Of a stretch of 61,647 bases of DNA, positions 32,553 through 42,700 are shown in pieces. A program made the position numbers and the translations under genes. Within the stretch, counting starts at the first letter, position 1; each line of letters starts with the position of its first letter. Under the pieces are notes generated by a model that did not search any database, had not been told where the DNA came from, and saw nothing but the letters and a program-made list of their open reading frames with translations. The stretch lies in NCBI GenBank assembly GCA_013115135.1, contig JABANP010000305.1, positions 1 through 61,647 on the forward strand, read 5' to 3'. This DNA comes from Perkinsus olseni (lineage: Eukaryota > Perkinsozoa > Perkinsida > Perkinsidae).

Positions 32553-32574
32553 TACACGAGTCGTGTAACACGAC
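32553..32574. repeat. 22-mer palindromic insertion site (perfect)
   Basis: Target 8-mer TACACGAC. It starts 2 nt after the previous site. Confidence 0.9.
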
Positions 32575-32577
32575 TAG

Positions 32578-32599
32578 TATACCGACGGTATAATACCGT
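32578..32599. repeat. 22-mer palindromic insertion site (perfect)
   Basis: Target 8-mer TATACCGT. It starts 3 nt after the previous site. Confidence 0.9.
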
Positions 32600-32689
32600 A
32601 GGCTTAACATTCTGGATGCGTGTTTCGATATGACGGGACCGTCCCATGAATGACGAGGCGGATTTCGCCAAGTGCACCGTGCTCAGCAC

Positions 32690-33070
32690 GTCGACGTGTC
32701 CACCAATTTATTGGTCTGCGTTTGTGAGCGTCATCGCACTAACAATGCGGCTACATCATTACACTCGATGTTCAAACTTTTGATTGATCGCTGCCATCCT
32801 AATAATACGACGTAGACGTATATTATACGTCTACTTCTTCGAAAACTTAAGATGCGCTCAAGAAGACGGAATCAAGCCGGTGGGCGAATTACCGTCCCAT
32901 CTAAGGGCTGAAGCAGAGAGCCTCTGCCAGAGGTTCTCAGACCCGCCACATGCACGGTTGGTGCAGCTAGCTCTGCAACAAGGGGGAGGGTTAAAGGGAA
33001 GAAGGGGCTTCGCTGCTCAGCTCAGCAACAAGATTCTTCAGTTACCTGGCTTCGACAAGGTGCTCTTCTC
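32690..33070 (+). mobile_element. Decayed repeat family A, copy 1
   Basis: It shares ordered blocks with 35195-35560 and 45650-45990: GTGAGCGTCATCGCAC, ATTACACTYGATGTT, TTCGAAA.CTT, GGGCTG.AGC.GAGGTTC. No copy keeps a long intact frame. It carries a 14-bp insertion (32913-32934) absent from both other copies. Confidence 0.7.
32913..32934. repeat. 22-mer palindromic insertion site (2 mismatches)
   Basis: Target GCAGAGGT. The family A copy at about 35410 reads GCAGAGGTTC here without the extra 14 bp. Confidence 0.75.
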
Positions 33071-33224
33071 TCAGTCTCTTGAATGACACAGATATCATGT
33101 GAGCGAGCCTCTTTGATGACTGCGTTAAGACGTTCTCCGTGTTGACTCAGCCACGCCAGTTTTTCGACATAAGCTATAAACGGGGAGATGGCCTAGTTTT
33201 CAACATTACCTTCAAGGCTACCTA

Positions 33225-33690
33225 GGACGACACTTCCAAGTATACCACCATGAAGTGCGCGAGTGAAGTGATAACGCTTCATCTTGGATCTCTAGACTCT
33301 TGGTTACATGTACACTGTACATGTACATTGTACAGTGTACATTGTACACCCTCATCATGAGGGCCTCACGAATTGAAGTCACCCGCAGTCTCAGTTGTTG
33401 GAGTGACGCGCGACACGTGTGCGCTATCTCGTCTCCATGAACGTGAAGTGAAGGGACGTTCTCCGCTTTTCGAGAGTTCGCAGGGATGAAGTCCACAGGA
33501 GTTTGAGGAATGTTCGGAAAGATTGATAACAACGATGATATTAAGTTGATTATCAAGCTGATAATCAACCCGACAACTAGTTAATTATCGACTGCTGATA
33601 TGTATCACCCGTGTGATGTTGACGGGATTACGGGGGCGTCAGGAGCTCTGCGTGTCCGGCAACGATATACCGGTTTAACCGGTATACCGG
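33225..33690 (+). mobile_element. Decayed repeat family D, copy 1
   Basis: It shares blocks with 38090-38320 (CACGTGTnCGCTATCTCGT, GTTCGCAGGGAnGAAG, TATCACCCGTGTGA, GGGAGCTCTGC). It includes an alternating TGTACA run at 33306-33350. Confidence 0.6.
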
Positions 33691-33757
33691 CTCGGCAACG
33701 GCTTGAAGGTGAATTCGGTAAGATGATTTTTACGGTATAACTTATATCAGCCGCTCT

Positions 33758-33779
33758 GCAGGATCATCCTGCCAGGATG
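33758..33779. repeat. 22-mer palindromic insertion site (perfect, copy-polymorphic)
   Basis: Target GCAGGATG. The paralogous copy at about 46372 has the uninterrupted 8-mer. Confidence 0.95.
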
Positions 33780-33888
33780 TGCGTTGGCTCTCGAAACTGC
33801 AGTTTCTGAGCATGCTGTGCTCGTCGAAAGATGCTATTGCTGCGTTCATAGCCAGGCGCAACATGGCGAGAGGGGATAAGATAGTTGG

Positions 33889-33910
33889 GGAACAGCCTGT
33901 TCCGAACAGG
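33889..33910. repeat. 22-mer palindromic insertion site (perfect, copy-polymorphic)
   Basis: Target GGAACAGG. The copy at about 46490 reads GGGAACAGGTGG. Confidence 0.95.
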
Positions 33911-33975
33911 TGGACGATATCGATGACCTTGAGCTGTTGATTCGTCAAGCTGCTACCTCCTATGAAACAGCCTAT

Positions 33976-33997
33976 CTCACGAGTCGTGAGTCACCAG
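33976..33997. repeat. 22-mer palindromic insertion site (2 mismatches, copy-polymorphic)
   Basis: Target CTCACGAG as in the copy at about 46576. The length difference is exactly 14; the central base is x8 rather than its complement. Confidence 0.85.
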
Positions 33998-34341
33998 AAA
34001 ATCGGGTCGGTCGGACGCTTCTCGGCCGCCGACCCCGAATACAGATAGAAAGGAGGAGTCGGTGAGAGCCGCATCATCTTAGCAGCAGACGGGAGAGCCG
34101 ACGGCAGGCTATGACGGGGTCGACGGGGTATGACGGCAGGCTAAGAAGGATAGAAAGAAAACCTCGGCGAGTGCTCGCGACGGAGAGAGAGAGCGCTTTG
34201 CCAAGCGGTCCGGATTGTGCTTGTTCGTGACAGCGCCATGGAGCTACAAGGAGGCTAGAATCTACCACTTAGGTAGTGACGATCTGCTGGCCCAGACCGA
34301 CAAGAAGGAAAGAACCTTTCATCTCCTTGGTTATGAGAATC

Positions 34342-34363
34342 GCTTCAATTTGAAGCCTTCAAA
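34342..34363. repeat. 22-mer palindromic insertion site (perfect, copy-polymorphic)
   Basis: Target GCTTCAAA. The copy at about 46982 has GCTCCAAAGG without it. Confidence 0.95.
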
Positions 34364-34385
34364 GGTGAAATTTTCACCGTGTAAA
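34364..34385. repeat. 22-mer palindromic insertion site (1 mismatch, copy-polymorphic)
   Basis: Target GGTGAAAA as in the copy at about 46990. It abuts the previous site with no spacer. Confidence 0.9.
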
Positions 34386-34809
34386 TTGGAGCAAACAAAC
34401 TGTTGAGAGGAATCCTCAGTACAGGAGCCGAGAGTACGACTTCAGGGGGGAAACTAGAAGGAGCTGTACACTTGCTTCCCATATGTTCATCTTTTCCGTC
34501 TTTTTCTTCTTCCGATTATCATCACCAACGTCAAGATCTTCATCGATACTCATGATCATTATCTCATCATCAGCTTTCGTATAACCGAAGATGTAGCTCC
34601 GGGCCGAGCGTCCGGCGAGGAGCAGGCTGTATATTTACTACCCATTTCCCATGTTGTTTACGCCGCGAATCCTCTTTCTTTTCGGGGAAGTCCCCGCCGC
34701 CGTTGAGATTCGCGGTGAAGCTTTCCCTCCCAGGAGCGGGAGATGAGGTGGCCGGGGAGCTGCAGGTCCGAATCGCTGCGGACCAGGGACCCGACCACGG
34801 CATGGAGCG

Positions 34810-35095
34810 GGACAGAATTATCTTATTTTGAGTCCAGAAGTTGGCAAGACTTTAGTATGTCAATTTGTTGGTAGCCTTAGCTGATGGCGGCCGAGCTGAC
34901 ATCTTGGGCATGGACTTCTGCATATCAGAAGGTTCCTGGGAAAAGGATAAGGGAGTTTCTCGACCACTATCTGCATTGGAGAAGAGACACACTCGAGAGT
35001 CGACCATATATTAGTGGAGACCGAATAGTTAGTAGCCGATCCTCTTGGTAGATCCCTCTTGAGCTCGGAAGGTACCAGTTCTAATCATCCATCAG
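34810..35095 (+). mobile_element. Decayed retroelement-like repeat family C, copy 1
   Basis: It aligns with 47165-47460 (GTCCAGAAGTTGGCAAGAC, GGCCGAGCTGACATCTT, TCAGAAGGTTCCTGGGAAAA). One frame reads ADILGMDF, reminiscent of the end of an aspartic protease in LTR elements, but stops intervene, so this is only a hint. Confidence 0.55.
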
Positions 35096-35194
35096 TCCAA
35101 TCAGGCGGGTCGAGGCAGTGAGTCTTCAAGGCGGTGATCTCACATCTTCATTTGTCAGTTCTGAGCCGAAAATAGGTTAAATAAGGGATTACCT

Positions 35195-35560
35195 TCCGAC
35201 GCGCTGAGCATATCGACCAGTTTATTGGTCTGTGTGCGTGAGCGTCATCGCACGAATAATACGGCTGAACCACTACACTTGTTGTTGAAACTTCTGTTTG
35301 ACCGCTGCCACACCAATATCTGTCTTTTTTTACGAAAGCTGAAGATGCGTTTCAGCAGACAGAATCAAAAGGGTGGTCGAAGAACTACTGGCCCATCGAA
35401 GGGCTGGAGCAGAGGTTCCCGGACGAGCGCAGTGATAGAAGCTCTAAGATCGAGGGATTCTCAGTGAGAGAGATCTCCAGTGGCCGGGCTCCGCTCGTAC
35501 TCATGGTGGACGCTCTCGCTTAGTTCAAGCTGAGAGGCTTCCAGGCCCCGCAGGGAGCCG
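35195..35560 (+). mobile_element. Decayed repeat family A, copy 2
   Basis: Same blocks as 32690 and 45650. It lacks the 14-bp insertion seen at 32913. Confidence 0.7.
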
Positions 35561-36288
35561 CTTTCTGGACATGCGCCTCCCATGGCCCATGCGGGATGCC
35601 CGCGGCGTTTTCGTTGGTAAACGCAACACATCTTCGTGTGAATGAGTCACGTGGCTGGTTACCTAATAGCAACAGTCATAGGACCGTCGTTATGTCATTG
35701 ACTGGTGAGTCATTAACTAAGCCATCTAAAAAATCCTTCATCTCGGACAGCGCCGTCATCATGGCGGATCCAAGAATTCAAGGCGAATATAGGTCCCTGT
35801 AGAGCCAATTTGGCTCAGCCAAAGAATTTCTTTTCTTTGAAAGAAAGAATCTTGGTTTGATCCAAACGACATTTTTTCTGCGCAAGTATAGTGCGTGAAA
35901 ACGCTTGCGGTAAAAGCTTCTCTCGGAAGAGAATAGATGTGCATACGTTCAAGCCCGCAACAGATGTAATAGTTTAGTGAGGGAAGCTGAAGGAAAATTT
36001 GTTGCGGAAAAATGCGGACTCATTGAAAATGAATCCGCTAGGGGCCCTTTCAAAGAGCCTGTGGTAAAATTCTACGGTAAAAACTCTAAAAAATGAACTT
36101 CTTTCTAAGAAGTTCAGAATTAATCATCAGTAATCATCGGATCAGTACGTCCGGATCCGGAGGAGACGATAAATCACCTCAGAAATCTCTTCACCAGTGA
36201 TGAGAGCTTGCCCATTTTCCCAGAAGGAAAGTTGGGGCTTCCCGATCCAGTCTCACAAGACTGAGGTCAGACGGTGCGACCCTGTGAC

Positions 36289-36310
36289 CCTGTAAGTTAC
36301 AGGCTGTAAC
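36289..36310. repeat. 22-mer palindromic insertion site (perfect)
   Basis: Target 8-mer CCTGTAAC. Confidence 0.85.
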
Positions 36311-36539
36311 CCTGTGACTCACACCAGTCTTGTGGGACCGGGCAAATCACACTACTAGTGTGACACTAGTGGTGTGACGGAGTCACTTTCTTGCTTTTCA
36401 GGGTAAAAGGTCGCAAGACCTCACCCAGCAGCTGGTAGCTGCCAGTTACCGATCTACTTTTCACTGCGACCACGATTTAAGATCGGCCCGACCTGGTCGG
36501 GTGCTAATAAACGGGAAAGATCCAGTGGAAACGGTAAGT

Positions 36540-37300
36540 GAGTATAATGCTCAGAGTATTACATAGATGATGGACAAGAGGGATTCCAGCCAAAGAAGCC
36601 ACTGAGTCAATGACCTTCTCCCTTAGAGTCTAAGGTCCTTCAGGTTGGAGGACTACAGCAATGAGCTCGTTACCAAGGGTTTCCCTCTGTGGAGCCTCTG
36701 CAGCCTTAAAAAAGGCATTCGATAGAGTAGATAGGCGAACAACAGCACCTTAGAACCTCAGGGCGTAATCTCTGGAAATTGCTGAGTACTAAACAGCTTG
36801 AAGCTGTTCACGAAGCTGTCAGCTTCGTGAAAGGTCGGAATGCAACATCCTCGGTTTGAGGGGATTGGAACAAGCTAGTACAGAATTCCAAGACAGAGTA
36901 CCAAGGAAAAGTGGCTCTCTACCACGGGTAGACTACGTGTAACTGCTTATAAAATGCAAGTGGGAGTGAGATGAGGGTGTACCCTTGGTCAACGCCTGTT
37001 CAACATCTTCTTCCAAGCAGCCTTGAATGGAACATTCAATGACTCTGATTTGGGACTGGATGAGATCTGGATTTGACCAGGAAAAATTGTGGATTTGTCT
37101 AACAAATTTTGTCAGCTTAGGTGACGTCACGACAAGGGAAATTAAATTGTTGGCGAAGCCAACAATGCCAACCTGGCATATACCGATGATTTTTTGATCC
37201 TCGGACACTCACCGAAAGTTGTAGAAAGTTTTCCACAACGTTGTCTGCAGGTCTCTGAACCTGAAAATCTCGAGCACCGAAACAAAGTGGATGGTGCAAA
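36540..37300 (+). pseudogene. Decayed non-LTR-type reverse transcriptase remnant
   Basis: Broken frames contain KKAFDRVDRR (RT motif A-like) near 36710 and AYTDDFLILG (motif C, Y-x-D-D) near 37175, in the right order and rough spacing. Stops and palindromic inserts interrupt it. It is different from the intact LINE, whose motif C is LADD. Confidence 0.6.
36807..36831. repeat. Long odd palindrome (12+1+12)
   Basis: Arms TTCACGAAGCTG/CAGCTTCGTGAA are perfect around one T. It does not fit the 22-mer rule. Confidence 0.8.
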
Positions 37301-38256
37301 GTGATCGTATCTTTTAGGTAGTGTTCGTATCTAAGTGCACAAACGGGGAGGAGGAAGAACAGCGGGATGAAAATCACCTGACAGGTGACCTCTGCCGATC
37401 CAACTGGACTTCCAGCAGATAGAAAGAGTAGAAGCCTGAGGTGCAAGTACTGAGGGGCGGCCTCTGCCACCTTGGTAGTGCCAAGATGGTTCCCTAGCGA
37501 AGGAAGTTTCTAGTAGACTAGCTAAGTGTGAGATTTGCGCTATGATATAGTTCGCTGTTCTCATTTTGATGTCTATGTCTTTGTAGTTGCACGCATACAC
37601 ATCATTAGCTATACCTACGCAGCAGGCTCCGAATATGAGCATCATCTGGCGACTATTTGGTCCCCCCCAAAGCTAGGCACCACTTGATAGAAAGATCAAT
37701 CTTATCTCTTACCCCTCAGAGATCTTAATTAAAACCTAATCTTGCGGTACGCATCTGGCACCTGGCTTTTACCCAAACCACTAGTAGACAAGCTGGATGC
37801 TTCTCTGAACCTCTGCTGCCTACAAGTGGTAGGTTCGGCTAAGCGAGATAAGGTATCCAACGAGGAATTGGCGAGCCGAAAACGGGCAATTCTATATTAT
37901 AGGATCGGCGAATCGACGGCCCACGGTCGATGAGATCGGCCTCGTCTTTGCTGCGTTGTACAACTTGTCCCTCAAGTTGTAGCCTAAACCTTGAGACAAC
38001 GAACACGGCTCTGTACAATGTACATTATACAGTGTACATGCATTACAAATAGATACTAAATATTTATCAAATAGTTAGCACTACAGTGCCTGCGGAGTTG
38101 GGGTCACACGAAGTCTCACTTTTGCAGTGACGCACGACACGTGTCCGCTATCTCGTTTTTATGTACGCAAAACGCAGGCACCTTCTCCACTTTTTAGGGG
38201 TTCGCAGGGAAGAAGCCCGCAGCAGTTTGAAGACGGGTTGGAATGCTAGATATCAC

Positions 38257-38278
38257 CCGTGTGACACACGGCGTGTGT
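38257..38278. repeat. 22-mer palindromic insertion site (perfect, copy-polymorphic)
   Basis: Target CCGTGTGT. Family D copy 1 (about 33608) reads CCCGTGTGATG at this point. Confidence 0.9.
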
Positions 38279-38310
38279 TGTTTGTGAGGCTACGGTAACG
38301 TCTGGGAGCT

Positions 38311-38332
38311 CTGCTGACTCAGCAGAGCGGAG
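38311..38332. repeat. 22-mer palindromic insertion site (2 mismatches)
   Basis: Target CTGCTGAG. Family D copy 1 has GAGCTCTGCG at this point. Confidence 0.6.
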
Positions 38333-38337
38333 TCGTT

Positions 38338-38370
38338 CCCGGGACACTCAGCACAGCTGAGTGTCCCGGG
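38338..38370. repeat. Perfect 15-bp stem with 3-nt loop
   Basis: CCCGGGACACTCAGC and GCTGAGTGTCCCGGG flank ACA. It does not fit the 22-mer rule. Confidence 0.85.
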
Positions 38371-38559
38371 ATCTCACGACTCACGATCTCATAGGACGCC
38401 GCGAAGCATGCAAATTATAAATACTGCATTTGGAATGCATGACCATCTGCACTGCAGAAGGTTCCTGCGAAAGTGATGATAGAAAAGTGTTCGACCTCTT
38501 TCTGGCAGTAAGTCTCGCCGCGTCGAGTTTCTGCACTCGAAGAGAAAGTCGAGACGCTG

Positions 38560-38584
38560 GAGACTCGATAAGTTATCGAGTCTC
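38560..38584. repeat. Long odd palindrome (12+1+12)
   Basis: GAGACTCGATAA and TTATCGAGTCTC around one G. Confidence 0.8.
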
Positions 38585-38733
38585 GAGCGACCCCCAGCCG
38601 CACAGTCTGAGCGTCATGACGAAGTCGCCTGTCCGTCCATAAGCTCCGTAACTCCTGCACAAGAAGGAACCACGACAGGTAGGACATGTCCGGGCCAAGC
38701 CCGCGACCGAAGATCTTCCTCCCCGAGTTGCAT

Positions 38734-38755
38734 CCTCGGTCACCGAAGTTCGGTG
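38734..38755. repeat. 22-mer palindromic insertion site (1 mismatch)
   Basis: Target CTTCGGTG. Confidence 0.75.
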
Positions 38756-38759
38756 AAGC

Positions 38760-38781
38760 GACCCCCAGGGGGTCACCCCTT
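38760..38781. repeat. 22-mer palindromic insertion site (near-perfect)
   Basis: Target GACCCCCT, with the last arm one C short. Confidence 0.65.
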
Positions 38782-38917
38782 ATCGTGTATCACTTATCGA
38801 CGATAGGATATTAGACTAATATTATTAGCGGAGACAGAGAAGGTAATAGCTGATTCTCTGCATCGCCTGAGCACAAAACCTATCAGTTCTAATCGTCCGG
38901 GACTATTCATCCCTCTC

Positions 38918-38939
38918 CCTGGATCATCCAGGCTGGATG
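38918..38939. repeat. 22-mer palindromic insertion site (perfect)
   Basis: Target CCTGGATG. Confidence 0.85.
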
Positions 38940-39216
38940 CTTCTGATAGAAAGAGATGAAGGATCACTTCCTACTTGTTGACTCAAATACTGTCATCTTG
39001 AGAGCTGAAGAGGAGATAGTGTAACTGTTCACTTTTGGCGTGTTCGCTAGGAACAGTCAGCTCCGGAAACCAGCTTCCTACTATGTTTTATTGTAGAGTT
39101 TATGATGGACAAAGTCATCCTCCGGCAAGACTCAACGGCGAGCCGATGTGGTGTTTCGCAAACGTGGACAGCCTGGACGACGGCGTAAGCCTGGTTCGGG
39201 CACATAGTGATCTCGT

Positions 39217-39238
39217 CCCCGCCCGGCGGGGCCCGCCG
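39217..39238. repeat. 22-mer palindromic insertion site (perfect, copy-polymorphic)
   Basis: Target CCCCGCCG. The copy at about 47670 reads TCCCCGCCGACG. Confidence 0.95.
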
Positions 39239-39711
39239 ACGCTGGCGCTGAGTGCGGTACTCTAGTAGCGCGAGTTTAGATTTATGGTAAACGGCTAATC
39301 CCAACTTCAGGTTGAAATCGAATTTAATGATAAATGATTAGTTGATTATGATAAGTTGGTTTGATGATTTTTGGTAAAGTTATGCTGACAGTCCCATTGC
39401 AGGTACGCCGCGTGCAAAAGATGAGAGCATCATGCTCGAGTCGAGCATGGATGGGTCGAGCAGCTCCTAAGAAGTGACCCATCCGCGAATTTCGGCCGGA
39501 CCAAATCCTCGCGGGCTCTGAAAGGATTGACTCAAGCTTTCCTCACTAAAGGCGACAGACGTGACAAAGGTGTGGATATTGTCCATCGAACCTACTCGGA
39601 AGCAACTGCATCTACTCAAAGTTTGCCTTCAGTGAAGGCCCTTCACTCTCCAACGTGGTTTACGATACCGGCAAGGTAATGCTTTATACCCGAAGACTCT
39701 GCGGAAGCAAG

Positions 39712-39733
39712 CCCCCAGACTGGGGGCCCCAGT
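39712..39733. repeat. 22-mer palindromic insertion site (perfect)
   Basis: Target CCCCCAGT. It lies 26 nt before the LINE target duplication, in the host flank. Confidence 0.85.
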
Positions 39734-39758
39734 CTACTTCATCCATTACGACCATCTC

Positions 39759-39770
39759 AGAGTGCAATCC
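39759..39770 (+). repeat. LINE target-site duplication, 5' copy
   Basis: AGAGTGCAATCC, identical to 44071-44082. Confidence 0.85.
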
Positions 39771-42700
39771 TCCTCCTAGTTGCTTTGTTCTCTATGCCTG
39801 CTCGTGGTGCAACTGCCAGAACCGACTCTCATCAGCCGGGTCTGCCAAAAGGGAACAACTTCACGGCGCCAAAGCGGCACCGTGCGACATTACCAGTGGA
39901 CGGAGTGATACGAATTTTAACTTACAATGTTCGTTCTATCCGTGCACATATGGTGGAAATTAAGAAGATGTCAGTGGAGTGGCTTAGCAGAGAAGTGGAT
40001 ATGCTTGTATTCACCGAGAGTTGGTTGAAATCGGGGGATGAAACCCCTAGACTCCCTGGATATGTTGAAGCAGGGAGGAAGGATAGGAGTGAGAATTGGG
40101 GTAGTAAAGAGGGGAGGGGAGGTGGTGTTCTGATCTATGTGAGAGATCGCATGGGGTACTCTGTCGATCAAATCGATTATAATCGGGGAATTATTCATGA
40201 GGGCATAGACTTTCTACCGATTAATATTCGTCGAGGAGGGAAAAGACGGATACAACTGGTTGGCGTCTATGTACCGCCGAACTTGAGTGACGAAGTCTGG
40301 GAGGAACAGATTCTTGATTGGAATATAAGGAGTAATGAGAAGGGAGCTTTGGTGATAGCTGGAGACATAAATTCCCACGGTAGTTGGAGTTCGATGAGCA
40401 CAGTGGCGGGAGACCGAATAGAGGAGTGGTGTGTGACTAAGGGAATCGAGATTCTCAATGATCCAGTGATTCCAACCAGAATAGCCACCACAACAAATTC
40501 CATGGGCGATCGTATCATACAACTGTCTAGCCCAGATGTTATTATGGTGAAGACAGCCGATGCGATTAACTCCATGTGGGAGTCTTTTCCGGAGGAGTCG
40601 TGTGGATCAGATCATATTCCGATACAGATCAACCTCCTGTGGTCGGATAAAACAAATCTGGGGCACGTGAAGTATCGTAAGAAGTGGAAACTCAAGAAAG
40701 CTGATTGGGATTTATTTCGGGAGAGATTGAGGGTATATTGTGTTGATTCGATGAAGGATGGCGGTCGATACCAAAATGCACAGGAGTTGTATAACTTGCT
40801 GGAATCCAACATTAAATCTGCCTTAATTGAGGCGGTGCCGAGGACAACTAGAGCTAGAGAATATATCTGGTGGACTGATGAAGTAGAGGGGGCTGTGAAA
40901 ACCCGAAGAGAGGCGTTGAAAAAGTTTAGGGAATCGGGATCGGAGGAAGACGGTGATATTTATGAACAAGCGAGGTTAGATTGTAATCGCTTGATTCTCG
41001 AGGCAAAGAAGAGAAGCTGGGAAGATTTTTGCGCACAATTGAATCCTGCGACACCGGACAACACTGTTTGGAGAGTGGTGAGAGGACTGGATGGATCCCG
41101 TCCTTCAGCAAGACACCAATTTCCCCTGATTTTGCCTAAGGCCGTCGGAGAGGGTAATGTGACCTATTTCGATGAGAGAGCGAAAGCTGAAGCTTTCAAT
41201 GTTCATAATACGAGATCTGAACACTATACTGAGAGAACAGAAGAACGAAGGGCGTATAGAAGGATTCGTGATAGGGTTAAAGCGGAGCTGAGCCGATGTG
41301 GTGAAGAAAGGAAGGTTGAGAGAGGCGAGATTGTTCGTATTTTGATTGGTTCGGAGGGGGGGAGTAATGAATGGTTTGATGGGATTATAACTCATGTAGA
41401 CTGCAGTACTGGCAAGAACCATTGTCGGGTAGATTGGGTGAATGGTGATGAGCCAGAATGGGTGGTACTGGAAGATGAGTGTTGGGAATTTGCCGACAAT
41501 TCCCAGCGAGAAGACTATGATGAGTTGTTCTCGTTAAATGAATTGAAGTTCACTCTACATTCGATGTCGCTCAATAAGGCTGGAGGAAGTGATAATATTC
41601 CGATGCAGTGTCTGAAGTTTTTGCCGGACGAGGCTATGAATATTTTCCTCGTTGTCTTGAACAAATCATGGGTACAAGATGCAATTCCTCGGCAGTGGCG
41701 GACGTCTCGGTTATGTCCAGTACCGAAACCCAAAGTAGGCGCATTCAGGCCCATAGCACTGACAAACGCTTTGGCCCGCGTAGCCGATAAGATGGTCACT
41801 AGGAGGATCACACATTATATCGAATCCTGCTCTGGTTCAATCCAACCTGAGCAATCAGGCTTTAGGAGAGGTATGTCAGCCGAACAACAAGCATGTGCTT
41901 TCTCTCAATATCTGGAGGATGAAGTTCGGAAGGATAGAGCAGTGGTAACCGTCTTCCTGGATGCTACATCTGCATATGATTTCGTACGACATGACATACT
42001 TCTGGCTAGGCTGGGGAGTATCGCTACTCCTCCTCGACTATGGAGGTGGTTGAGGAATTTTATCAAGGGTAGGATTGTACACACATTATGGGGCACTTCT
42101 AGCTCTAGTAGAAGAATAATACGACGAGGAGTCCCCCAAGGATGCTCTTGTAGTCCTGTCTTATGGCTCGCATATATGTCGCCCTTGATATCCTATCTAT
42201 GGGATGGGGAGGTAGAAGGTGCTTTTTTCCGTACTTTCTGTTTAGCGGATGATGTGTGCATCACGATGTCTGTGCGGACTTCGGATTTTGATGAGAAGCT
42301 CTCTTTGATGCAAAAACAGCTCAACGGTGCTCATGACTTCTTTACTACTTCTTCTATTAAACTAAATGCGGCCAAATCCGCTTTAATTATATTCTCAACT
42401 AATTATCACATCCGTAGTGAAGATGTAGACCTATATATTGGTCCCGAGCTAGTACCCCGTACCCACGATCAACGTATGCTCGGTCTTTATGTTGATGAAG
42501 CTCTTACGTACGCAAAACACTGTGATCTATGGCAGAAGAAGGTTTATGCTCGAATAAAAGTACTGAACCATATAAGTTCTAGATCATGGGGTACTGGATA
42601 CAATGCTATCAAGCAGCTCGCAGACCAGTTCATTATGTCCAGCGCCCTGTATGCGTCGCCGGGGTTCTTTGGTGTTGTGGGCAACAAAAGAAGCTCTTCC

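Larger units (their letters stand above)
33715..34530 (+). mobile_element. Decayed hAT-like repeat family B, copy 1
   Basis: About 800 bp aligned by eye to 46325-47155 with frequent long identities (GCTGCGTTCATAGCCAGGCG, TCGGTCGGACGCTTCTCGGC, ATGGAGCTACAAGGAGG). It has lost about 50 bp near 34115-34145 relative to the other copy and gained five 14-bp palindromic insertions. The frame is broken throughout. Confidence 0.75.
38090..38400 (+). mobile_element. Decayed repeat family D, copy 2
   Basis: It aligns with 33225-33690 and carries the 14-bp insertion at 38257 that the other copy lacks. Confidence 0.6.
38820..39270 (+). mobile_element. Decayed repeat family C, distal part, copy 2
   Basis: It aligns with about 47400-47720 (ATCAGTTCTAATC, GAAGAGGAGATAGTG, GGTGTTTCGCAAA, AGCCTGGTTCGGGC). 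It carries the insertion at 39217. Confidence 0.65.

Noticed and set aside
33300..33355. TGTACA run (and a similar one near 38010) as rule-type sites
   Set aside because: The 6-mer is self-complementary and repeats with period 6-7, so the rule cannot be tested there.
34810..35095. Firm assignment of family C to LTR retrotransposons
   Set aside because: A single ADILGMDF string with stops around it is not enough.
35796..35822. Dinoflagellate-type spliced leader (GAGCCAATTTGGCTC)
   Set aside because: It is a short palindrome that lacks the conserved leader order and a following donor site.
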